NCBI RefSeq assembly: GCF_050003625.1
Contig: NC_134400.1
Location: 222,868,085-222,932,084, forward strand
Direction of reading: 5' to 3'
DNA from: Haematobia irritans
Taxonomy: Eukaryota; Arthropoda; Insecta; Diptera; Muscidae
DNA: 64,000 bases
Each line of letters begins with the position of its first letter. Position 1 is the stretch's first letter. The position numbers were made by a program, and so were the translations under genes. The notes under the pieces were generated by a model that was given only the letters and a program-made list of their open reading frames with translations, was not told the DNA's origin and did not search any database. This document shows positions 51,673 through 63,386 of the stretch, in pieces.

Positions 51673-53410
51673 TTATTAATAAGCAACATCCCTTGAAATA
51701 CTTATAATGTTAAATCTTGGAATCATTTAACGATCATATAACAAACATTGGAATTGGCGTTTCTATTCATCGCTTTCAATAGCGTTTGTGGCTGAGTGTG
51801 CTAAGGAGATCTGTTGTGGTGACAACATACGCGTTCAACCAGCAGCCGGAGCGTAAAAGTTTTTCAAAAATTAAAAATTTGTTTGTTATTGTTATTGAAA
51901 AATTAAAAATTTATGAAAATTTTGTTTTCTAAATTTCATCATTCGAATGACCTTCCAAGACATATCGTCTAAAGTAATACAAGGGTCCACAAACGGAGCA
52001 CTTCTCTCATAGGCTCGTATAAAATTCATTGGATTGTTTTACTTCCGGATCAAAAGTTGGTGATCAAAACTACTATTTTGAAGATGTTTTTTATTAGGAT
52101 GCCATACAGATCTCGATGCAATAGTGAATACAGCCCAGCATTTCTGGTTGACACCTCTAAATCACAATATGATGACAGAAAATCATAGCACCTTCACAGT
52201 TCATAAATTTACGGCTAAAAGTGGTCGCAAGTAGCAGTTGCCAATTATCCTTTGGTATCTAACTCCGAAGTGGCCAAAAACCATACATTTTTATTGGGCT
52301 ACAGTTGGGGAAAAATATTGAAAATATTGAAATAAAATCAAACTTTTGTCATAAATGCAGTCTAGCATGATGCCAGTGATATGTGGTGAAGTTTAGTTCA
52401 ATACAAACACTTGCAACATGTGTTCCCCCAAAATTTCTCTGGAAGAAATTCAATCGCTGTAAAAGAATACTCAGATTTATTGTTCTTTTACTCTCTTTTA
52501 TTTATGTTTGTACTTCAAAGGCTATAGAAAATGGCCATTAACCCTCACATTGGAAACCCTCTACAATATAAAGTTTATTGAATTCCAATTTTACAACCTC
52601 AACAGAAGTTCCACAACCAAAACAAAAAAAACTCACAGATTTATGAAATTTCTTATTTATTTTGTGATTTTCTGTAGAAGACCAACCCAATATTCAATAT
52701 TTACTGAGTGCACTTTCAGACTTGTTTCACTCGTAATTTTCCATACTGCACATAGATACAGAAAGATTTTGACTTTGGATTGGTTTTGTGTTGTTCTTAA
52801 TGGTCTTTTGAACGATATAAAGTCAACTCCACTTTGATGCTGGCAAGAGAGCCCAAATATACGAAATAATCATTTCAGTCAAAGGAAAGGGATTTTTTTT
52901 ATGAATTGGGCTTCCAAGAACAAAGTGAAAAGTATCATAAAAAATATACTTTACAATTTTTGTTTAATATAAGGACCAAAAGTGTCAATTTAAAAAGTCA
53001 TTTACGAAAGTGTAAATGTCATTCAGCATGAGACCTCATTAACTTACCAAAGATATTTAGTAGACATGATAATGGAAGTTAATTAGATTTTATGATGTCT
53101 ATTAGCATGCCCTGAAATATCCTTCATACAATAGCACATGGTGGGTGGCAGACATGTCTTTTAGAAGAATGTCATATGCACTACGAAAGGATTTGGATTA
53201 TCTTTTAGTTGAGAGATCTCAATTAAGAATGCCAGCAATTTACATAGGGGAATTGTGTTTGCATGTAATCGTTTGCTGATTACAGTTCATTCAATTTTCC
53301 ACTTACTGTAATTGCCTGTAATTGAAGTTGACTGGAAATGAGATCACACGCACGGGATTGAAATTCTCGGTAAATTCATGGTAGATTCATGGATGAAATG
53401 TGACAGACCA
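51673..53410. other. Gene-free stretch with a tRNA-like segment
   Basis: No coding exon is supported. A tRNA-like segment lies at 51780-51855. The frame at 52508-52837 (109 codons, plus) has no domain I recognise and no ATG context worth noting. Confidence 0.5.
51780..51855 (+). repeat. tRNA-like (SINE-type) segment, third type, second copy
   Basis: GTGGCTGAGTGTGCTAAGGA fits a Ser/Leu-type A box and GCGTTCAACCAGC is a weak B box. The 3' flank GGAGCGTAAAAGTTTTTCAA matches the copy at 47905. Confidence 0.5.
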
Positions 53411-53942
53411 CACTGAAAAAACAGTGAACCCTTTTCCATTGCAAAATGAACTAAACTGTAGTAATATTGACCATGATTTAGCCCTTAAGATTTTTTTCAA
53501 CTTGTCTAGTTTATAATTTTCTTAAATTTTAGTTCATCTATAACATTGTAGTTTAGTTCATTTTTACAACACCATAAGATTTATATACACCTACCAAGTT
53601 AAAAAGTCAGTATTATTTTGGTTTACTTGCTTATTTTGTGGGAAACCCGATAATAAAAATAGGTTAACAGTCTCTTTAAAATGTCGACGACTAGACTATT
53701 TTTAAATCAATCATTCCACAGTATAGAGAAATTAAATAATTAAAGGAACAATAAACCGTTTTACTATTATGAGAATTTTCATACATTAAAATTAAACTAT
53801 CTTTAAGCAAAAGTACTTTATTATAAAAACTTATGATGAAAGTTCTTAATACAATGTTTTTTGTGAATAAAAATTATGACCACATGGAAAAGAGAGTAGT
53901 TCATTTGAACCCGCTGTTTGGACATTTTGACTTATCCTTTTT

Positions 53943-53976
53943 TTATTCATCGTAGGTAATTTTTTCACATATCTTG
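53943..53976 (-). other. Putative terminal exon of the cassette series
   Basis: On the minus strand, after the acceptor TTTCCATTTCTTCCAG, the sequence completes a Cys codon and reads KICEKITYDE followed by TAA at 53943-53945. Only the in-frame join with the block at 54071-54146 supports it. Confidence 0.4.
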
Positions 53977-54070
53977 CTGGAAGAAATGGAAACAATAATG
54001 AAAATTGTTAAAAATTAATACCATGTAATGAAATATTATTTTTAATTCTTCATTTTAGCTTGTAACTTAC

Positions 54071-54146
54071 CATATTTGGGGCATTTTATCAAATGGTGTA
54101 AGGAATTCAAATTTTCTTTGGAAAACGTATCTCATAAAATTTGTAC
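54071..54146 (-). other. Exon-like block with a small open frame (76 bp)
   Basis: On the minus strand the acceptor is CTCTATTGTTTCAG and the donor ATATG/GTAAGT. From an internal ATG it reads MRYVFQRKFEFLTPFDKMPQ. Spliced over a 94-bp intron it continues in frame into 53943-53976 and stops, giving 32 residues. Similarity to cassettes A-D is weak. No family was recognised. Confidence 0.45.
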
Positions 54147-54274
54147 CTGAAACAATAGAGAAATAATGAAGTATTCTAAATAAACTCATAAAACTGTGTT
54201 GTTATCTATGTGAAAGATATAATAAAATAAATATTCTAGTTGAAAGAAAGCCAAAGTTTTAATATAAAACTTAC

Positions 54275-54340
54275 CAATTCTCTATTAAATTGTACGCTGA
54301 GGGGAAATATAAAAAGTTGTCCAAATTTATTTGGGTTACT
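54275..54340 (-). other. Exon-like cassette A (66 bp)
   Basis: On the minus strand the acceptor is ATATTTAATTTCAG and the donor GAATTG/GTAAGT. One frame is open for 22 codons (SNPNKFGQLF...). The intron after it leads to a further exon-like block at 54071-54146. Confidence 0.5.
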
Positions 54341-54736
54341 CTGAAATTAAATATTAAATAAAATTATTAAATAACTTTTCAAAAAATCTAATGAAAAAAA
54401 TAATAATATGCATAAAAAACCAAATATTCTTGATATTCCTAGTCAGTCATCAAAATGACGACACGTAATTTCATTTTCGATTTAAAATGCATTTTAGTCT
54501 ATTGGGAAATGGTAAATTTAAGTTATACTAATTCGACCGTTTTATGAATTTTTGTTTTATACTACTTAAAACCAAATTGAATAAGAAAATAAATGCAAGT
54601 TTGGTTCACTTTTTCGCTCACGATGAAAATTATATCGTCTTGAAATCAGCCGTAGTCAAAATGACGAAAGATGACGTTAATGTACAAAAAATAAGGATGG
54701 CTGTCCAGGGTTAAAAGAAAGTTAAAGAAAACTTAC

Positions 54737-54801
54737 CAATTCACTATTAAATTACAGGCAAATGAGTACTAAAAATTTGTCCAAATTTTTAAGGGGTTAT
54801 T
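54737..54801 (-). other. Exon-like cassette B (65 bp)
   Basis: On the minus strand the acceptor is ATATTTAATTTCAG and the donor GAATTG/GTAAGT. The body, AATAACCCCTTAAAAATTTG onward, matches A throughout. It has stops in all three frames. Confidence 0.5.
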
Positions 54802-54968
54802 CTGAAATTAAATATTTGTTTTTACATTAAAAATATTACATTGGTTTCCAAAAAACTTTATTAAAGAAATACTAAAATAAGGTATTAAAAACCTGTAATT
54901 TTGATGATAAAAAGGTCATAAAAACGTAAATATTCTAGTTGAAAGCCAATTTTTAAAAGAAAACTTAC

Positions 54969-55014
54969 CAATTCTCTACCTTTTTAAATTTGTTTGAATC
55001 CGTCTGGAGTTGCT
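54969..55014 (-). other. Exon-like cassette C (46 bp)
   Basis: On the minus strand the acceptor is ATATTTAATTTCAG and the donor GAATTG/GTAAGT. It is a shortened relative of A and B (starts AGCAACTCCA, ends GTAGAGAATTG). Confidence 0.5.
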
Positions 55015-55148
55015 CTGAAATTAAATATCGCTTTTACAACAAAGAAAAGCATTAAACTGGTTTCCAAAAAAAAAAAAATAATTAACAAATAATAATATAC
55101 ATAAAAAATATTCTTTTCAAAAGAAAGCCATATTAAAAAAATACTTAC

Positions 55149-55201
55149 CAATTTATGAATAAACTATACGCCGAGATATTACAAAAATTTTCCAAATTCA
55201 T
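55149..55201 (-). other. Exon-like cassette D (53 bp)
   Basis: On the minus strand the acceptor is TATTCAATTCCAG and the donor AAATTG/GTAAGT. The body, ATGAATTTGGAAAATTTTTG onward, aligns with cassette A. It is followed by a GGCTTTCTTTTGAAAAGAAT stretch shared by the introns of the series. Confidence 0.5.
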
Positions 55202-56281
55202 CTGGAATTGAATATTAATTTTTTACATTGAATAATGAAAATTTCAATACACTTTCAATTTCAACATATTTTACTAAATATTCTTAATAACTTTTTTCGA
55301 AACTACCGATAAAATATTAATAACTTTCATTTAAAAGGTTTAATAAACAAACACCAATATATGACTCAAAAATCCAAAATATTCCATGCCTTTATATTCC
55401 CTTGTTGCATACCTACTTAAAAGATGCAACAGCCCACGCCAACGCCAACTATACAACTGAAGCATGCCAAACAAAACCAAGCAAAGCCAAAACATTCCTA
55501 CAACAACAAAAACACATGTGCCTTTATTGAAAACAACACCTCATCCGGCCAAAAACCATCAACGAATAACAAACACACACACACACAAGCCACTAAATGA
55601 ACAAAAATAAAAACAACCCCACGCTCATGTATACACAACAAAACTCAAGTAACATCATCTTTACATTAATCACATTCCACTATGCCGATAAAGATCTCTG
55701 TACTAGGCATTAGTTCATAGCATCTGCTGAAAATTTACTCTAAGAATAATATTCGTAAAGGCACACCAGTTTATGAACGATGAAACGTTTAACTTAAAAT
55801 TTGCAAAATTTTCATGAAATGTTATCTACCATTTTTGACGAAAATGTCTATAAATTTAATTACATGTGAACTAAAAATATTTCATTGGGTAATTTTTTAC
55901 CAACAATTATTAACTATAGGAATTGTCAGTAAGAAATTCCTATCCACTTTCAAGTTCATTTTTCGTAAAAAAATATTTTCTCATACCAAAAAATCTTATA
56001 GTAAATTGCACTTATTATTTAGAAAATACTTTACATTTCACAAGTAGTTTTATAGCATGACAAACGAATTTTTAACTACCAGTTAAGAAATTTTTTAAGG
56101 AAATTTCCATCGTATTTTGTAGGCCATGAACTAAACGATTGCTACTTAGAATTTGTATAATTTCCTTTCGAGTAGTTAATTTTCGTTCAAGATACGAAAA
56201 ATGAACTAAAATTCTGGAAAATTCTTGTAATAAATTATTGTAAAAATCTTCTTAATTTTACGAGACACTTTTTTTTCTGTG

Positions 56282-57311
56282 CAGTATGAGTAATTAGGGG
56301 TGTTTTCTTTTAGTACTGGACACCCCAACCGTGGTGGACAACAAGAAAACAGGCAACTCGTTTATCCAGGACATGTCCACAAATGTGTAACAGCTGTTTA
56401 AAAACAATCACAGAAATCAAGCGAAATCTTACATTTTTAATATATGAAGTACTCAAATAATAATAAATATTATTTTGATATTTTACCACTTTTATTATCA
56501 TGTTATTCAACCAATTTGTCACAATAAATTTCCATTGCGAATCGAGGAAACGTTACTTTATCAAAATACACTTTGGCAACAACGACATAATTTGCAGTGA
56601 TGAGTTGTTCTGGATACAAGACCAGTGCAACGATGTTCTGGATAGTTCATACAAATGTTCCATCGAATACTAAAAGAAAACAGGCCTATTGTTGCAAATG
56701 TAAGGTGAGATGAGACAGGATTTTATCGAAGCCATTCAAATTACCACGGTGGAATATAAGAAGCTTTTCACCAGATACTACAAAAGGTAGTAGTATGACT
56801 TCATTTCCACTGGAAACTAAGTGTTCAGTGTACAAAGATATTCACTATTTCTGGGAAATGTTTTATGCTAAAGCAACCCGCATACTGAAGTAGAGGGTAA
56901 CGTTTCAGACCGGGAATCTAGAGCACGGTTGCCACTCGAATAAAATATAATCGACCAATATTTTATGAAAATAAAAATCTCATTTAGAGTTTTTGATTAA
57001 ATTTTTGTAGTCGGTATGAAAAACAAGTATTTATTTACATATAACATTAAAACATTTTAGAGTTTTGTGTCTTTAACTCCAGATGGAATGGACTTAGATA
57101 GTCTGTGTGTATAAAAAGTCTGTAAAAATAACCTAAAATATTCGGAAATAAAAGCATCAAAAATCCCCTTTTAAATGCCCTTGTAAATGCTGCTTAAATT
57201 GCAGTATAACCCCCATTTTCAGGAAGCTCTGTTAGTGCTACGTTAGCTTACGAACAATAGTCTGTACCATCTGGATTCCCCTGTTCGGGAATTCGTCAAA
57301 AGTGAAAGGTA
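56282..57311. other. Gene-free stretch
   Basis: Nothing is recognised. The minus-strand frame at 56310-56522 is unsupported. Confidence 0.5.
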
Positions 57312-57827
57312 CACTGAAAAAACAGTGAACCCACCAGGAAGAAAACTTTCGGTTAATTTTAGAAAATTTTGAATATTTGTAGAAAATTTTAACTAAACAG
57401 TATTACAAACGTTGGCATCACGCCGATGTCATAAAAATAAGTAAATATTTTTCGACAAATACAAGAAAATTTATTAGACATAACTAAGTTTTTTCACTTG
57501 TTAAAGAAAATTTTGTAGTTTGAAGAAAAAACTTGGAGTTCAAAATTGCAAGAATGTCCTTAGTGACATACGAAGCTAGCGATGGACGCATTTTTGGTAA
57601 AATTTAGAAATTTAAAGAAATTCTGTACTATTTTGTGGAAGACACAAATTTAGTTAATATTTATGGTTCATTTGAGTATATTTTTTTCCTCGGGTTTAGT
57701 TAATTTAACTAACGTACACAAAAAAGTATTAGAGTAAAGAAAACTTTCTCCAAACATGATATTTCTATGAACTAAAATAAAGTTAAATTGGCTTTAGTGA
57801 AATAGAGAGTTCACTTTTTTTTGAGTG
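57312..57827. mobile_element. CACTG-type MITE, 516 bp
   Basis: It runs from CACTGAAAAAACAGTGAACC to GTTCACTTTTTTTTGAGTG, flanked by TA (57310-57311, 57828-57829). It aligns end to end with 26821-27337 in the opposite orientation. Its interior has GAACTAAA/TTTAGTT words and no reading frame. Confidence 0.9.
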
Positions 57828-58134
57828 TAATTGAAAGGTAAGAAACATATGAAATACGGTATTTTTCGTCCTTGCAGTTTGGTGTACGGACAATTGTGGA
57901 AAAACGTGTTTGTATGAGTGCATTCTTTTGGGGTACCGGTTAAAAATTTATAAATTTTTAAAATAAATTGTGCATTCGGAGAAAAGAAAAATGAACGACG
58001 AAGAGCAAAAACATTTGCATGAAAATGGAAAATGTTTTCTGTGTTGAGTGTCGCATTTGGAAATTCGATAATGAATATAAAATATACCAAATCCGGTAGA
58101 GTGTATTGTAGAGTGTGCAACTATATTAATATTT

Positions 58135-61122
58135 TTATACCCTGAGCTACACTGTGGAACAGGGTATTATAAGTTTGTGCATATGTTTGCAACACCCAGA
58201 TGGTGACGAGATAGCCACATGGTGTCTGTGGCAAAAATGCTCAGGGTGGGCTCCTGAGTCAATATAATAGCCATGTCCGTCTGTCTGTGAACACATTTTT
58301 GTGATCAAAGTCCAGGTCGCAATTTTAGTCCAATCGACTTCAAATTAGGTACAAGTATGTGTTTTGGCTCAGAATAGAAACCTATTATATTTTGGAAGAA
58401 ATCGGTTCAGATTTAGATATAGCTCCCATATGTATCTTTCGCCCCATATGGACTTATATGGCCCCAGAAGCCAGAGTTTTACCGGTTTTTGGTTAAAATT
58501 TTGCACTAGGAGTAAAATTAGTAGTGCAGTCAAGTGTGCCAAATTTTATTAAAATCGTTTCAGATTTAGATATAGCTCCCATATATATTGTTCGCCCGAT
58601 TTACACTCACATGACCACAGTGGCCAATCTTTTACTCCGATTTACTTGAAATTTTGCACATGGAGAAGAGTGGAATTAGCATTGTAGCTATGCGTGCCAA
58701 ATTTGGTTGAAATCGGTTCAGATTTAGATATAGCTCCTATATATATGTTTTTCTGATTTCGACAAAAATGGTCAAAATCCCAACATTTTCCTTGTAAAAT
58801 CGCCACTGCTTAGTCGAAAAGTTGTAAAAATGACTCTAATTTTCCTAAACTTCTAATACATATATATCGAGCAATAAATCATAAATAAACTTTTGCAAAG
58901 TTTCCTTAAAATTGCTTCAGATTTAAATGTTTCCCATATTTTGATACCCACCACCTCAGAATGGTGACGGAGGTATAATAAGTTTGTCATTCCGTTTGTA
59001 ACACATCGAAACATCGATTTCCGACTATATAAGTATATATATATATATTCTTGATCAGGGAGAAATTCTACGACGATATAGCCATGTCCGTCTGTCTGTC
59101 TGGCTGTCTGTCTCTTGTAATCACGCTACAGTCTTCAATAATAAATCAAGCGTGCTGAAATTTCGCACAAACTCGTCGTTTGTCTGCAGGCAGGTCAAGT
59201 TCGAAGATGGGCTATATCGGTCCAAGGTTTGATATAGTCCCCATACAAACCGACCTCCCGATTTGGGGTCTTGGGCATATAAAAACCTTAGTTTCTATCC
59301 AATTTGCCTTAAATTGGAAATCTAGAGGTATTTTATGACCACAAAGAGGTGTGCCAAAAATGGTGAGTATCGGTCCTTGTTTTGGTATATCCCCCATATA
59401 GACCCATCTCCCGATATGGGGTCTTGTGCTTATAGAATCCGTAGTTTTTATCCAATTTGCCTGAAATTGGAAATCTAGAGGTATTTTAGAACAATAAAGA
59501 GGTGTGCCGAAAATGGTGAGTATCGGTCCATGTTTTGATATAGCTCCCATATAGACCGTTCTCTAGTTTTTACTTCTTGGGCGTCTAAAATCTGTAGTTT
59601 TTATCCAATTTGCCTGAAATTGGAAATCTAGAGGTATTTTATGACCACAAACAGGTGTGCCAAAAATGGTGAGTATCGGTCCATGTTTTGGTATATCCCC
59701 CATATAGACCGATCTCCCGATATGGGGTCTTGGGTCTTTTTCCAATTTGCCTGAAATTGGAAAGCTAGAGGTATTTTAGAACCCTAAGGAAGTGTGCTGA
59801 AAATGATGAGTATCGGACCATGTCTTTATATAGCCTCCATATAGACCGATCTCCAGATTTTATTCTTGGGCTTATAGAAACCGTAGTTTTTATCAAACTT
59901 GCCTCACATTGGAAATGTAGAGGTATTTTAGGACCATAAAAAGGTATGTTGAGTATAGGTCCATGTTTTGATACTTTTTGGGCTTCTAGAAACCGTAATT
60001 GTTGTCCACTTTGCCTTAAATCGAAAATCTGGAGGTTTTTAGGAATACAAATAGGTGTGCAAGAAATGATTTTATTTTTTAGGCTTCTAGAATCCGTAGT
60101 TTTTATCCAATTTGCCTGAAATGAGAAATCTACAGGTATTATAGGTCCATGTTTTGATACTTTTTGGGCTTCTAGAAACCGTAATTGTTGTCCACTTTGC
60201 CTTAAATCGAAAATCTGGAGGTTTTAACAATACAAATAGGTGTGCAAGAAATGATTTTATTTTTTAGGCTTCTAGAATCCGTAGTTTTTATCCAATTTGC
60301 CTGAAATGAGAAATCTACAGGTATTTTAGGACCTTAAATATGAGAGCCGAAAATGGCGTGTATTGGTCCATGGTTTGGTTTATCTCCCAAATAGAACGAA
60401 CTCACGATTTTACTTCTTGGGCTTTTAGAAACCATAGTTTTTATCAAATTTGCATAAAATTTTAAATCTAGAAGTATTTTAGGAACATAAAGAGGTGTGC
60501 CGAAAATGGTGAATATCGGTCCATGTGCACTGATAATGAAAATTGCTTGAAACTGAATTATAGTTTCCAGATTTTACTTCTGGTAATCATTTAAATAATG
60601 GGGGTAAAATCTACAGATGTTCGATTTTAAATCAAGGCGTTATTTCATCGTTTTCTTGCACACTTGCACACAATGTTTATGATTCCTCTAAAACTCAAAC
60701 AAATACGGTTCTTATAAATCCAGAATTTGATCTAGTCTTCATAGGTAAAATCTTTGAATTTATCTTCGGGAAGTGTACTGGTTGAACTGATCTGCTTGTC
60801 ACCAAATCCCCCTGAAATTTTCACAGGAAACTATAATATTTGATTCATGGTGGTGGGTATTTAAGATTCGGCCCGGCCGAACTTACTGCTTTATATACTT
60901 GTTTTTACTAACATTGTGTTCCACCCTAGTGCATTAGCCATTTTGAGTCTATAGATTTTGTAGAAGTCTATCAAATTTTGTCCAGATCGAGTGATATTTA
61001 AATGTATGTATTTGGGACAAACCTTTATATATAGCCCCCAACACGGATGTGATATGCTATCGAAAATTAGATCTATAAAGTGGTGCAGAGTATAATAAGA
61101 CTTTAGATCTTCCTTACTTGTT
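58135..61122 (-). mobile_element. F1 family element split by an F3 insertion
   Basis: 58135-58942 holds the hairpin end TACCCTGAGCTACACTGTGG and the array. The sequence TTTCCCATATTTT breaks at 58942 and resumes at about 60902 with TTTTTACTAACATTGTGTTC. It then runs to the TTCCTTACTTG end at 61122. Other F1 copies show the uninterrupted phrase CCCATATTTTTTTACTAACA. Confidence 0.85.
58943..60902 (-). mobile_element. F3 family element nested in F1
   Basis: It is bounded by GATACCCACCACCTCAGAAT at the left and the TTCGGCCCGGCCGAA palindrome and TATATACTTGT at the right. The array is longer than in the copy at 20004 and partly scrambled: a block around TTTTTGGGCTTCTAGAAACC is duplicated at about 59970 and 60160. 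Open frames at 59212-59745 are array artefacts. Confidence 0.85.
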
Positions 61123-63119
61123 TTTTACTATATATTGGTCACATTGGCGGAGAAATAGATAAAGTCTTAAAATTTTTTACATGAAATTTCCAGTGAATAA
61201 ATTTATCCACACTATGAAAATACCAATGCTTGAAGTTCTGCTTTATATGTTTGCGAATACAGAAGCGATTTTTTGGAGTAAATATGTAAGACCATATGAT
61301 TTTTATATAATAGAAAAAGTATCTTATAAAATTCCATTGAGACAATGTAACATAATCTTGCAAGATTGTATTAGCAAATATCACCATTTTCAAGGGTATC
61401 ATCTAGTCAGCCCTGTTTTACATCAATTCATCCTTATTTATTCTTTGTATAAGGGCCAGTGTTTAAGCTTAGCTATCGTGTAACTTAATTGTACCTTGGT
61501 ACTGATTTGTTCACGTCCTTTTTATATCTTCATTTAAACTTGGACATTTTTGTCTGAAATGAATCGAAATTGCTTAGCATTTCCTAGGTAATATGTTATT
61601 TTATTACCATTGTTTCCAGATATACTTATAGGTTAGAATCCTTCTTCCCCGCAACAAACAAGAAGAATAAAACCCATTAGATATTTTGTTACATTTTTTA
61701 TTTGTTGACACGTCCCCTCAAGAGAGACGTGAGTTGTAGAAAAACACTAGGCTTGGAATGTTATTTTTATGACATTTTTTATGGCAAATTTATTTGTAAT
61801 TTGAATTACCTAATTCCATGCAAAGGAATATGGACAGTGGATTCATAAAAAATGTATAAAGCATACATTTTGCATAAAGAATAATTGTGCCTAGATGTAC
61901 GTTGAGGGTTAAACCCCATGCAAATATGTATACAAAGAATGCATGGAGGAAAGATGCCATAGCAATTCGATTAAAATTCTAAAATTCGTTCAAGAACCCA
62001 ACTAGAGAGAAATTAAGTAAGATAATGAACTAATAGTTGTCAATTACTAGATGAGTATGGCTCAGTTTTAATGTAAATAAAAATAAAAAAATAGAAACAT
62101 TTTTTTTTTAAGGACTGAAGTTTGCGAACCATCTTACATGGGTTCAACTCGGTCCAACAAAAAGTATGGTCGCCTAAAAGTATGCAAGAATTCATATTTA
62201 TTTTTAAATAGACCAACAGATTTACACCCCAGGCGACTACAAAGTGGAAGATGGATAATTATCCAAGTGAGACATTTATTTATGCTCAAAAATTACAATC
62301 ATATGAATAAATGAACCACATTTTTGATGCACTGTAGCCCACAGGATGGACACAGAAAACAAAGACACTTAAATGGATAACCCAAGCATCGTTTTATAAA
62401 AAAAAACACATTTCAGCAAAACACAATTCTTCTTTTTAGTAGCGGGTAAATAGGAAAATATTACAAAGCCCCATCCTGTCAAGGAATGCTTCAGTACAAG
62501 CTCTGTCTCTAATGCAATGAAATTAAAATTTTTCCCTTTTCTTTTCTTGTATTCCCATTTACAAGACAATTAGATTGGGCAAAATTCACCATGACCAAGA
62601 CATAAATGGAGACCATAAAGAAAAATAGAATTCAATCCATTACAATGACCTTCAGGAATTCTATACAATTATTTGCTGTATCAAAGAATAATAACGAACC
62701 AGTCCAGAAGACATGCTATGACAGTTGGTATTACAGGCATAGACAATAAATCGCTTGATGGAATTTAAATCGCATATTATCATAATGTGTTCAGGAGGCT
62801 TTGTACAGGATTTTGTAATAATTCCTCATAAAAATTGCGTAACTGTGATCTCATTATTCAAAATGAAATTTTTCATAGTATTTATGAAAATTTTAATTAA
62901 AAAAAAAACGCGATATTTTATTTAAGCTGGCGCTTTTTTATATTATATTTCGCAAATGTCATTCAAAATATCAGTACAAATAAAAAACAAGCTTAATTAA
63001 AATATTATTTTAAAGGTTTAAAAAGTAAAAAAAACATACATTTAAATTTAAATTTATTATTGGCATATTTTTTGGGGGTAAAACTAACTTTTGTGTATAC
63101 ACTGTGACTCTATCTATTA
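61123..63119. other. Gene-free stretch
   Basis: This is AT-rich sequence without a recognised repeat. The overlapping frames at 61139-61483 on both strands are unsupported. Confidence 0.5.
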
Positions 63120-63386
63120 CACTGCACAAAATCCGTAGTTAAACAAATGCTGAATTTAATTTATTTTTATTATTTTCGAAAATTTTCTTTTTTAAAGTAT
63201 ATCTCAAACATTTTATGAACTAAACGTAAACATAAGTTCATTTCGTTAATTTCGTGAATTATAGTTAAAAAGCAATTTTCCTTGTTTCAACAATGCTTTG
63301 TGGAAATCTCAAAATGTAGAGTACAATTTAGTTCAATTTTCATACGAGGAAGTTTATTTTTCATATAAACCACTTTTTTTTCTGTG
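63120..63386. mobile_element. CACTG-type MITE, short member
   Basis: It starts CACTGCACAAAATCCGTAG and ends, inverted, CACAGAAAAAAAAGTGG, with TA on both sides. It is 267 bp, with the GAACTAAA and AGTTCA words of the family. Confidence 0.6.

Larger units (their letters stand above)
53411..56281. mobile_element. Possible large CACTG-type element holding exon-like cassettes
   Basis: The left end CACTGAAAAAACAGTGAACC is identical to the end of the MITE at 57312. The right end reads, inverted, CACAGAAAAAAAAGTGTCTC. Both ends are followed by the GAACTAAA-rich sequence typical of this family. Both are bordered by CA rather than TA, so the borders are uncertain. Alternatively, two separate MITE halves flank unrelated DNA. 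The interior contains the cassette series at 53943-55201 and a CA/AACAAC-rich, more GC-rich block at 55400-55680. Confidence 0.4.

Noticed and set aside
53943..55201. Upstream 5' exons of the cotransporter
   Set aside because: Same strand and upstream, but joining the 54071-54146 block in its open frame to exon a creates a TGA, and the other cassettes have no compatible open phase.
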